Both the position numbers and the translations under genes were made by a program. Source: Pseudaquabacterium pictum (GTDB lineage Bacteria > Pseudomonadota > Gammaproteobacteria > Burkholderiales > Burkholderiaceae_C). Taken from it: a stretch of 33,969 nucleotides of DNA. The notes under the pieces are model-generated. The model was not told the DNA's origin. It saw only the letters and a program-made list of their open reading frames with translations, and made no database searches. How positions within the stretch are numbered: position 1 is the first letter of the stretch; each line of letters begins with the position of its first letter. The stretch lies in NCBI RefSeq assembly GCF_005403045.1, contig NZ_BJCL01000028.1, forward strand, positions 1 to 33,969. Reading direction: 5' to 3'. Of this stretch, positions 1-6,542 are shown piece after piece.

Positions 1-128
1 CACACCGGCCCGCCCAGCTTCTGCGCCGCCTCCACCGCCTCCTGCACAGTGAACGCCGGCACGCCGCGCGGCACCGGCACGCCAAACTGGCGCAGGATCT
101 CTTTACCCTGGTATTCGTGGATCTTCAT
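1..128 (-). CDS. sucC: Succinyl-CoA synthetase beta subunit (N-terminal part, cut by window edge)
   Basis: Only the first 42 codons are inside the window; the gene runs off the left edge. The visible protein begins [20 protein letters not shown] and continues with the alternating pattern of an ATP-grasp N-terminus, which is the characteristic start of the ADP-forming succinyl-CoA ligase beta subunit. The enzyme converts succinyl-CoA to succinate in the citric acid cycle with substrate-level formation of ATP, in the cytoplasm with SucD. The ATG at 128 is the family-typical start, although no clear Shine-Dalgarno sequence precedes it. It lies downstream of recA and recX on the same strand, an order I recognise from Burkholderiales; 178 bp separate it from recX, so it probably has its own promoter. 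Confidence 0.93.
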   Translation of the reverse strand, partial: MKIHEYQGKEILRQFGVPVPRGVPAFTVQEAVEAAQKLGGPV

Positions 129-219
129 GGGGGGCTCGCTGCAAGGGGAGAAACAGGCGGCCGGCCGCTGCGGGACCGGGCCATCGGACAGAGTGGACCT
201 GCTGGCCGGGCCAGTTGCG

Positions 220-240
220 GCACGGCGCACGGCCCACGGC
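220..240. repeat. Three tandem 7-bp units between sucC and recX
   Basis: Two exact GCACGGC units are followed by one CCACGGC, head to tail, and then GTGC. It lies in the 178-bp gap between recX and sucC. The function is unknown; it may be chance in GC-rich DNA. Nothing else in this gap (129-306) is convincing as a promoter or terminator. Confidence 0.4.
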
Positions 241-306
241 GTGCAAACCCCGTCAATTTAGCATGCCCCGCCCCGGGAAAACCCGTGGCAGCCGGCCCCA
301 CCAGCG

Positions 307-867
307 TCAGTCGGTGCTGGTGTCGGAACCGTCGACAGCCGGCCCGCCAGCCTGGATCACCCGCCGCACCACATCTGGCGAGAACCCGCGGCCGACCATG
401 AACCGCATTTGCCGCACCCGCCCGGCGGCGTCGGCCGCAGCGCCGCCGTACTTGCGGCGCCAGACTTCGGCAGCGCGGGCCAGCTCGGTCTGCTGCAGGG
501 CCTGGCGGGCATCGGCGTCGAGCGTGACGCCGTGCTGTTGAAGCTCCTGCTGGATGCGGCGGTTGCCGAAGCGCGCCTGGCGTGCATGCACGCGGCTCTC
601 GGTGAACCGGGCGTCGGACAGGTGGCCGTGCTGCTCCAGCCATTGCAGCACCGCGTCGACTTCGACGGCGGGGTCGCCGTGGACGTCTGCGTCGGTGTCA
701 GGCCCATGTTGGGCGCCGCCTTCGCCGGCTGCCGCACGCGCCGCCTCGCGGGCGCTGCGCTGCAGCAGGCGCAGCAGTTTGTCGCGCAGCTCCTGGCGGC
801 TGTGCTCACGCTGCGCCAGCCACTGCAGCGCGCGCACCTTCAGCGAGGCAGGCCGAACCGGCGGCAC
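307..867 (-). CDS. recX: RecA regulatory protein RecX
   Basis: The 186-residue protein has the RecX pattern: an N-terminal segment with LKVRALQWLAQREHSRQEL and later FGNRRIQQELQQHGV and GFSPDVVRRVI, the helical repeats that bind in the groove of RecA filaments. RecX limits RecA filament extension and strand exchange. The gene lies 18 bp downstream of recA on the same strand, so it is very likely co-transcribed and induced with recA during the SOS response. The ATG at 867 gives the expected N-terminus. About 30 residues rich in Ala, Gly and Asp (about residues 37-68) sit between the first and second helical units; this looks like a loop extension not found in short RecX proteins. Confidence 0.93.
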   Translation of the reverse strand: MPPVRPASLKVRALQWLAQREHSRQELRDKLLRLLQRSAREAARAAAGEGGAQHGPDTDADVHGDPAVEVDAVLQWLEQHGHLSDARFTESRVHARQARFGNRRIQQELQQHGVTLDADARQALQQTELARAAEVWRRKYGGAAADAAGRVRQMRFMVGRGFSPDVVRRVIQAGGPAVDGSDTSTD

Positions 868-885
868 CTGGCGCAGCCCGCCGCG

Positions 886-1929
886 TCAAGCGTCCTTCGA
901 GACGGCGGCGGCCTGCAGCGGCACGCCCAGCGCCTCGCGCACCTTGTTCTCGATCTCGAGCGCGATGTCGGGGTTCTCGCGCAGGAACTCGCGGGCGTTG
1001 TCCTTGCCCTGGCCGATCTTTTCGCCCTGGTAGGCATACCAGGCGCCGGACTTGTCGACGATCTTGGCCTCGACACCCATGTCGATGACCTCGCCCTCGC
1101 GGCTGGTGCCTTCGCCGTAGAGGATGTCGAACTCGGCGGTCTTGAAGGGCGGCGCCACCTTGTTCTTGACGACCTTGACCTTGGTCTCGCTGCCGATCAC
1201 TTCTTCACCGCGCTTGATGCTGCCGGTGCGGCGGATGTCCAGGCGCACCGAGCTGTAGAACTTCAGCGCATTGCCGCCGGTGGTGGTTTCGGGGTTGCCG
1301 AACATCACGCCGATCTTCATGCGGATCTGGTTGATGAAGATGACCATGGTGTTGGTCTTCTTCACCGTGCCGGTGAGCTTGCGCAGGGCCTGGCTCATCA
1401 GGCGCGCCTGCAGGCCGGGCAAGGAGTCGCCCATCTCGCCTTCGAGTTCGGCCTTGGGGGTGAGGGCGGCGACCGAGTCGATGATGACGAGGTCGACCGA
1501 GCCGGAACGCACCAGCGCGTCGACGATCTCCAGCGCCTGCTCGCCGGTGTCGGGCTGGCTGATCAGCAGTTCCTGCAGGTTGACGCCCAGCTTCTGGGCA
1601 TAGCCGGTGTCCAGCGCATGCTCGGCATCGATGAAGGCGGCGGTGCCGCCGAGCTTCTGCATCTGCGCCACCACCTGCAGGGTGAGGGTGGTCTTGCCCG
1701 AGGATTCCGGGCCGTAGATCTCGATGACGCGGCCGCGCGGCAGGCCGCCGACGCCGAGTGCGATGTCCAGCCCCAGCGAGCCGGTGGAGACGACCTCGAT
1801 CGCCTCGACGACTTCACCGTCGCCCAGGCGCATGATGGAGCCCTTGCCGAACTGTTTCTCGATCTGCGACAGGGCGGCGGCCAGGGCTTTGGCTTTTTCG
1901 GTGTTCAAGGCTTTCACGGGTGCGTCCAT
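886..1929 (-). CDS. recA: Recombinase RecA
   Basis: The 347-residue protein is full length. It starts [20 protein letters not shown], carries the Walker A motif GPESSGKT at residues 73-80, and has the conserved segments for strand exchange, including [20 protein letters not shown]. RecA forms ATP-dependent filaments on single-stranded DNA, catalyses homologous recombination and triggers LexA self-cleavage. No intein is present. The open frame extends upstream to 2055, but the ATG at 1929 is preceded by AGGAG at 1940-1936 with a 6-nt spacer and matches the family start. A LexA-type box and promoter lie 27-56 bp upstream. recX follows after 18 bp. Confidence 0.98.
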   Translation of the reverse strand: MDAPVKALNTEKAKALAAALSQIEKQFGKGSIMRLGDGEVVEAIEVVSTGSLGLDIALGVGGLPRGRVIEIYGPESSGKTTLTLQVVAQMQKLGGTAAFIDAEHALDTGYAQKLGVNLQELLISQPDTGEQALEIVDALVRSGSVDLVIIDSVAALTPKAELEGEMGDSLPGLQARLMSQALRKLTGTVKKTNTMVIFINQIRMKIGVMFGNPETTTGGNALKFYSSVRLDIRRTGSIKRGEEVIGSETKVKVVKNKVAPPFKTAEFDILYGEGTSREGEVIDMGVEAKIVDKSGAWYAYQGEKIGQGKDNAREFLRENPDIALEIENKVREALGVPLQAAAVSKDA

Positions 1930-1955
1930 GGGGCTCTCCTGGTGTCTGGGAGCCG

Positions 1956-1984
1956 ATGATAAGAACAGGCTGGATGTCTGTACA
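1956..1984 (-). promoter_or_regulatory. recA promoter (predicted -35 and -10)
   Basis: On the minus strand TGTACA (1984-1979, four of six to the -35 consensus) and TATCAT (1961-1956, five of six to the -10 consensus) are separated by exactly 17 bp. The -35 lies inside the LexA-type box, as is usual for SOS promoters. Predicted from sequence only. Confidence 0.6.
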
Positions 1985-1985
1985 G
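1970..1985. promoter_or_regulatory. LexA (SOS) box of recA
   Basis: The 16-bp sequence CTGGATGTCTGTACAG has the CTG-N10-CAG frame of proteobacterial LexA operators; the right half is the full ACAG and the left half CTGG deviates at one base. It covers the predicted recA -35 element, so LexA binding would block RNA polymerase. Its position upstream of recA makes the assignment much stronger than the match alone. Confidence 0.72.
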
Positions 1986-2041
1986 TGTTTTCTGGGCCCA
2001 TCCCCCAACGGTGGGACCCTGGGCAAGCCCGGGTGCAGCGC

Positions 2042-2090
2042 TTGATGTTGGTCAAGGGCTGCGCGGGTTGGCCTTCCTAGAATTGAACAT
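2042..2090 (+). promoter_or_regulatory. FNR/Anr-type class II promoter of the two-component genes
   Basis: TTGATGTTGGTCAA at 2042-2055 matches the FNR-family site TTGAT-N4-ATCAA with one mismatch. A -10 element TAGAAT (five of six) lies at 2078-2083, predicting a start near 2090, and there is no usable -35. The centre of the FNR-type site (2048.5) then falls exactly at -41.5, the position used by FNR and CRP at class II promoters. This would make the downstream regulator/kinase pair oxygen-responsive. The site also lies upstream of recA, but about 65 bp from its -35 element, so a role there is less likely. Confidence 0.5.
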
Positions 2091-2136
2091 TCTTGCAGGT
2101 GCCTCGTCCGAAGGCGCCGGCCAGCTGGAGACAAGC

Positions 2137-2808
2137 ATGCGGATTCTGATCGCGGAAGACGACCAGGTGCTGGCCGACGGATTGCTGCGGGCGCTGCGCG
2201 CCTCGGGCTATGCGGTGGACCAGGTGGGCAGCGGCAGCGAGGCCGATGCGGCGCTGGCCTCGCACGAGTTCGACTGCCTGATCCTCGACCTGGGCCTGCC
2301 GAAGATGCACGGCTTCGAGGTGTTGCGCAAGCTGCGCGCCCGCGGCTCGGCGGTGCCGGTGCTGATCCTGACCGCGGCCGACAGCGTGGAGCAGCGCGTC
2401 AAGGGCCTGGACCTGGGCGCCGACGACTACATGGCCAAGCCGTTTTCGCTGCAGGAGCTGGAGGCGCGGGTGCGCGCGCTGACCCGGCGCGGCCTGGGCA
2501 CGGCCAGCAATGTGATCAAGCACGGGCCGCTGACCTTCGATGCCACCGGCCGGGTGGCCTACATCAGCGACCAGATGATCGAGCTGTCGGCCCGCGAGCT
2601 GAGCCTGCTGGAGGTGCTGCTGCAGCGCGCCGGCCGCCTGGTCAGCAAGGACCAGCTGGTGGAGCGGCTGTGCGAGTGGGGCGAAGAAGTCAGCAACAAC
2701 GCCATCGAGGTGTACATCCACCGCCTGCGCAAGAAGATCGAGCAGGGGCCGATCCGCATCGCCACGGTGCGCGGGCTGGGCTACTGCCTGGAGAAAATCC
2801 AGAGCTAG
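2137..2808 (+). CDS. OmpR-family response regulator (TctD/QseB-like)
   Basis: The 223-residue protein has an N-terminal receiver domain (residues 1-115) with the acidic cluster E7-D8-D9, phospho-acceptor D51 in LILDLGLPKMHG, T79 and K101 in the KPF motif. A C-terminal winged helix (about 130-220) ends with the typical YIHRLRKKIE and TVRGLGYCL. It should bind DNA after phosphorylation by the kinase encoded 47 bp downstream. The frame is open back to 2011, but the ATG at 2137 has GGAG at 2127-2130 and gives the canonical MRILIAEDD start. An FNR-type promoter candidate lies upstream. The signal sensed and the target genes cannot be read from the sequence; TctD (tricarboxylate uptake) and QseB are the closest named relatives I can suggest. 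Confidence 0.9.
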   Translation: MRILIAEDDQVLADGLLRALRASGYAVDQVGSGSEADAALASHEFDCLILDLGLPKMHGFEVLRKLRARGSAVPVLILTAADSVEQRVKGLDLGADDYMAKPFSLQELEARVRALTRRGLGTASNVIKHGPLTFDATGRVAYISDQMIELSARELSLLEVLLQRAGRLVSKDQLVERLCEWGEEVSNNAIEVYIHRLRKKIEQGPIRIATVRGLGYCLEKIQS

Positions 2809-2855
2809 CCTGCACGGGCCGCAGCGCGGCCGCCGCCTTATCCTAGGCGCCTGCC

Positions 2856-4373
2856 ATGGACGCCAACCCCCCGCGCGAACAACGCTCGCTGTTCGGCGAG
2901 ATCCTCGACTGGATGCTCGCGCCGCTGCTGTTGCTGTGGCCGATGAGCGTGGCGCTGACCTGGCTGGTGGCGCAGAGCATCGCCAGCCGGCCGTTCGACC
3001 GCGACCTGGCCGAGATGGCGCGCACCGTGGCGCGCCAGGTGGTGGTGGTGCCGGGCAGCCTGGAGCAGCCCAGCAGCATCCGGCTGCGCCTGCCCGAGGT
3101 GGCCACCGAGGTGCTGCGCGCCGACGATGCCGACAAGGTGTACTTCCAGGTGCTGGGCGCGCGGGGCGAATTCATCGCCGGCGACCGCGCCCTGCCGGTG
3201 CCCGACGAGCCCGCCGCCGCCGCACAGACGCTGAAATACCGCGACGACGAGGTGCATGCCGATGCGGTGCGCGTGGCCTACCTGTGGCTGCCGCCCACCG
3301 GCGTGCCGGGCGAGGCCGCGCCGCTGGTGCAGGTGGCCGAGACACTGGACAAGCGCGCCCGTCTGGCCACCGAGATCATCAAGGGCGTGATCGTGCCGCA
3401 GTTCGTGGTGCTGCCGCTGGCGGTGCTGCTGGTGTGGTTTGCGCTGGCCCGCGGCATCAAGCCGCTGAACGAGCTGCAGCAGCGCATCCGCCGCCGCGAG
3501 AGCCATGACCTGAGCCCGCTGGCCGAGCGCGATGTGCCCGAGGAAGTGGCGCCGCTGGTGGGCGCGATCAACGACCTGCTGGGCCGGCTGGACCAGTCGA
3601 TGTCCACCCAGAAGCACTTCCTGGCTGATGCGGCGCACCAGCTGAAGACGCCGCTGGCCGGCCTGCGCATGCAGGCCGAGCTGGCACAGCGCGAGATCGA
3701 CGCCGGCCAGCAGGACCCGCGGGCGCTGAAGCAGAGCCTGCAGCACATCGCCCACAGCACCGAGCGGGCGGCGCACATGGTCAACCAGCTGCTGGCCATG
3801 GCTCGGGCCGAGGCCAAGACCCTGGCCCGCCCGCCCGAGCCGGTGGACCTGCCGGCACTGGCCCGCGAGACGGTGCGCGACTTCGTGCCCAAGGCCATGG
3901 ACAAGCGCATCGACCTGGGCTACGAGGGCCCCGATGACGGCCAGGCCCTGCACGGCACGCTGATGGGCCAGCCCACCCTGGTGCGCGAGCTGGTGCGCAA
4001 CCTGGTGGACAACGCGCTGCAGTACACCCCCGCCGGCGGCACGGTGACGGCGCGGGTGGTGGACGACCCGTTCGGCCAGGTGGTGGTGCTGCAGGTGGAG
4101 GACACCGGCCCCGGCATTCCCGAGGCCGAGCGCGCGCTGGTGCTGCAGCCGTTCTACCGCGCGCTGGGCACCAATGTCGACGGCAGCGGCCTGGGCCTGG
4201 CCATCGTGCAGGAGATCGCGCAGCAGCACGGCGCCGAGCTGTCGATCACCGATGCGCGGCCGCGTGGCAGCGCCGCGGCCCAGGGCATGGGGCCGGGCGC
4301 GCTGTTCACCGTGCGGTTTGCGCTGGCCCGGCCGGCCGGCGATCAGGCCGGCGGCACACCGGCTGCGGGCTGA
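2856..4373 (+). CDS. TctE-like sensor histidine kinase
   Basis: The 505-residue inner-membrane kinase has a first membrane segment at about residues 20-40, a periplasmic domain of the two-component sensor kinase N-terminal type (about 41-172), and a second membrane segment at about 177-198. HAMP-like and dimerisation regions follow, with phospho-acceptor H261 in HQLKTPLAGL, then a HATPase domain with the N box LVDNALQYTP and the G boxes VEDTGPGIP and GSGLGLAIV. It should autophosphorylate on H261 and pass phosphate to D51 of the regulator upstream. TctE-like kinases usually sense small carboxylates, but no ligand can be assigned here. The 3' end overlaps the convergent dehydrogenase gene by 31 bp. 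Confidence 0.92.
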   Translation: MDANPPREQRSLFGEILDWMLAPLLLLWPMSVALTWLVAQSIASRPFDRDLAEMARTVARQVVVVPGSLEQPSSIRLRLPEVATEVLRADDADKVYFQVLGARGEFIAGDRALPVPDEPAAAAQTLKYRDDEVHADAVRVAYLWLPPTGVPGEAAPLVQVAETLDKRARLATEIIKGVIVPQFVVLPLAVLLVWFALARGIKPLNELQQRIRRRESHDLSPLAERDVPEEVAPLVGAINDLLGRLDQSMSTQKHFLADAAHQLKTPLAGLRMQAELAQREIDAGQQDPRALKQSLQHIAHSTERAAHMVNQLLAMARAEAKTLARPPEPVDLPALARETVRDFVPKAMDKRIDLGYEGPDDGQALHGTLMGQPTLVRELVRNLVDNALQYTPAGGTVTARVVDDPFGQVVVLQVEDTGPGIPEAERALVLQPFYRALGTNVDGSGLGLAIVQEIAQQHGAELSITDARPRGSAAAQGMGPGALFTVRFALARPAGDQAGGTPAAG

Positions 4374-5269
4374 TCGCCGGCGGCGAACTGCTGCTGCAGC
4401 AGGCTCAGCAGGCGGGCATCGTCCTCGCCGCCGTGGCCGGCGGCCAGCGCAGCCTGGAATTGCGCCGCGGCCAACACGCCCAGCGGCGGCCGCACGCCGG
4501 CCTGCGCGGCCATCGCCAGGGCCAGGGCCGAATCCTTGGCCAGCAAGCTGGTGTGGGCACGCGGGGCGAAGTCGCCGTCCAGCGCCCGGGCCATGCGGTC
4601 GGCGCCGATCCAGCTGGCGCCGCTGGAGGCGTTGACCACCGCCAGCGTGGCGGCGCCGTCCAGCCCCAGCCGCTGGGCCAGCGCGATGGCTTCGGCCGAT
4701 GCCGCCAGGTGGGTGGCCGCCAGCAGGTTGTTGACCAGCTTGGTGCGGGCGCCGTCGCCTGGCCGGCTGCCGATGCGGAACAGCCGGGATGCCAGGTGCT
4801 GCAGCAGTGGCTGCAGCGCCGACCAGGCGGCATCCGGTCCGGCCACCATCAGGCTCATGCTGCCGTCGCGGGCACGGGCCGGGCCGCCGGACATCGGCGC
4901 ATCCAGGCAGGCCAGCCCGGCTTGGGTCAGGCGGGCCGCGAAGCCTTCGACATCGGCCGGGCCGATGGTCGGGCACAGCAGCACGGTGGCGCCCAGCGGC
5001 AACGCGGCCGCCGCGCCCTGCGGGCCGAACAGCACGGCCTCGGTCTGCGCCGCATCGACCACCGCCACGATCAGCACCGCACAGCCGGCCACCGCCGCTG
5101 CCGGGCTGGCGGCAGGCACCGCGCCAGCCGCAGCGGCCAGTGCATGGCGCTCGGGGTCGATGTCATGCACCCGCACTGGCTGGCCGCCATCCCGCAGCCG
5201 CAGCGCCATCGCCAGACCCATGTTGCCGATGCCGACCACCGCGACGGGTGCGCTCACCAACGGCATCAT
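4343..5269 (-). CDS. NAD(P)-dependent beta-hydroxyacid dehydrogenase (3-hydroxyisobutyrate dehydrogenase family)
   Basis: The 308-residue protein has an N-terminal Rossmann fold with VVGIGNMGLAMA (glycines 13, 15 and 18), then the family substrate-binding segment DAPMSGGPARARDGSMSLMVAG (about 123-144) and the catalytic lysine K177 in KLVNNLLAATH. This family oxidises beta-hydroxyacids such as 3-hydroxyisobutyrate, tartronate semialdehyde or threonate; the substrate here is not determined. Two adjacent ATG codons (5269, 5266) are possible starts. It lies downstream of rodA on the same strand, separated by 106 bp that contain a hairpin element, so it is probably not a true member of the cell-shape operon. 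Its 3' end overlaps the histidine kinase gene by 31 bp, tail to tail. Confidence 0.88.
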   Translation of the reverse strand: MMPLVSAPVAVVGIGNMGLAMALRLRDGGQPVRVHDIDPERHALAAAAGAVPAASPAAAVAGCAVLIVAVVDAAQTEAVLFGPQGAAAALPLGATVLLCPTIGPADVEGFAARLTQAGLACLDAPMSGGPARARDGSMSLMVAGPDAAWSALQPLLQHLASRLFRIGSRPGDGARTKLVNNLLAATHLAASAEAIALAQRLGLDGAATLAVVNASSGASWIGADRMARALDGDFAPRAHTSLLAKDSALALAMAAQAGVRPPLGVLAAAQFQAALAAGHGGEDDARLLSLLQQQFAAGDQPAAGVPPA

Positions 5270-5331
5270 CGGTCGCAGATGGCTGCGTGGCCAAGCAGAC
5301 GCCGCGGAACCGGCTCGGCCGGGCCGCTGGC

Positions 5332-5364
5332 GGCGCCCCCTTGAGGGGGAGCGCCGAAGGCGCT
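5332..5364. repeat. Double-hairpin intergenic element downstream of rodA
   Basis: Two hairpins share one arm. The first pairs GGCGCCCCC (5332-5340) with GGGGGAGCGCC (5345-5355) across a TTGA loop with one bulged A. The second is AGCGCC-GAA-GGCGCT (5350-5364). The GCGCC segment at 5351-5355 can join only one of them at a time. It lies just after the rodA stop codon and may act as a terminator or mRNA stabiliser, but no T-run follows on either strand. It resembles short intergenic elements that I recall as dispersed in Comamonadaceae-related genomes; copy number cannot be judged from this window. Confidence 0.5.
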
Positions 5365-5375
5365 ACGGGGGTGGG

Positions 5376-6542
5376 TCACCTTTGCATCAGCCCCTTGCTG
5401 CGGGCGATGGACATCAGCATGCCCAGGGACACGCCCAGCGTCACCATCGCGGTGCCGCCATAGCTGATGAAGGGCAGCGGCACGCCCACCACCGGCAGGA
5501 TGCCGCTGACCATGCCCATGTTGACGAAGCAGTAGGTGAAGAAGCTCAGGCTCAGCGCACCCGCCAGCAGGCGCGAGAACACTGTGGGTGCCGAGGCCGC
5601 GATCCACAGCCCGCGCAGGATCAGCACGGTGAAGCCCAGCGCCAGCGCGGCCACGCCGGCCAGGCCGAATTCCTCGCTGAAGGCGGCAAAGATGAAGTCG
5701 GTGGTGCGCTCGGGGATGAACTCCAGGTGCGTCTGCGTGCCGCTCATGAAGCCCTTGCCGGTGAGGCCGCCCGAGCCGATGGCGATCATGCCCTGCAGGA
5801 TGTGGAAACCCTTGCCCAGCGGGTCACGGGTGGGGTCGAGCAGGGTGCAGACGCGCTGCTTCTGGTAGTCGCGCAGCACCTGCCAGTCCACGCCGGGCTG
5901 GCACAGCGCATCGCCACTGACGACGATGGCCACCAGCCCCAGCGCCGCGGCCACCACCAGCGGCACGATCAGCCGCCACGACAGGCCGGCAAAGAACAGC
6001 ACGTACAGCCCCGCGCCGGCCACCAGCAGCGAGGTGCCCAGATCGGGCTGTTTGGCGACCAGCAGGAACGGCACCAGCAGCAGCACGCCGGCCACCGCAA
6101 AGTCGGGCCAGCGCAGCGGGCCGGCCTGCCGGCTTTCGCACTTCTGGAACCACCAGGCCAGCATCAGCGGCGTGGCCAGCTTCAGCAGCTCGCTGGGCTG
6201 GATCACCACGCCCACGTTCAGCCAGCGGGTGGCGCCCTTCTTGGTGATGCCGAACAGCGCGGTGGCCACCAGCAGGGCCACGCCCAGGGTGTACAGCGGC
6301 ACGGCCAGGGCCATCAGCCGCTGCGGCGGCACCTGGGCCACGATGAACATCAGCGCGGCCGCGATCAGCATGTTGCGGCCGTGGTCGACGAACCGGGTGC
6401 CGTGGTCATAGCCCACCGAGTACATCGTCACCATGCCCAACGCCGCCAGCGCCAGCACCACGGCCAGCAGCGGCCCGTCGAAGCCGGACAGCACCGGCCG
6501 CAGCCGCAGCCACAGCGACGGTCGCTCGACGACGGCGATCAT
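5376..6542 (-). CDS. rodA: Peptidoglycan glycosyltransferase RodA
   Basis: The 388-residue SEDS-family membrane protein polymerises lipid II during cell elongation, working with PBP2. About ten hydrophobic segments are visible. Conserved SEDS features include RWLNVGVVIQPSELLKLA and the KQPDLGTSLL segment, whose Asp is the putative catalytic residue, plus the C-terminal GVPLPFISYGGTA. The ATG at 6542 overlaps the mrdA stop codon in the sequence ATGA, so translation is likely coupled to mrdA. It is the last gene of the mreB-mreC-mreD-mrdA-rodA cluster on the minus strand, followed by a hairpin element. Confidence 0.97.
   Translation of the reverse strand: MIAVVERPSLWLRLRPVLSGFDGPLLAVVLALAALGMVTMYSVGYDHGTRFVDHGRNMLIAAALMFIVAQVPPQRLMALAVPLYTLGVALLVATALFGITKKGATRWLNVGVVIQPSELLKLATPLMLAWWFQKCESRQAGPLRWPDFAVAGVLLLVPFLLVAKQPDLGTSLLVAGAGLYVLFFAGLSWRLIVPLVVAAALGLVAIVVSGDALCQPGVDWQVLRDYQKQRVCTLLDPTRDPLGKGFHILQGMIAIGSGGLTGKGFMSGTQTHLEFIPERTTDFIFAAFSEEFGLAGVAALALGFTVLILRGLWIAASAPTVFSRLLAGALSLSFFTYCFVNMGMVSGILPVVGVPLPFISYGGTAMVTLGVSLGMLMSIARSKGLMQR

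Noticed and set aside
247-265. TTGACG on the minus strand upstream of sucC
   Set aside because: It has no -10 at the right distance, so I did not call a promoter.
409-1959. Long open frame on the plus strand opposite recA and recX
   Set aside because: It is antisense to two certain genes; the low stop-codon frequency of GC-rich DNA explains it and the protein has no recognisable family.
1930-2055. N-terminal extension of RecA
   Set aside because: The extra residues cross the promoter and LexA box, and the ATG at 1929 has a good Shine-Dalgarno.
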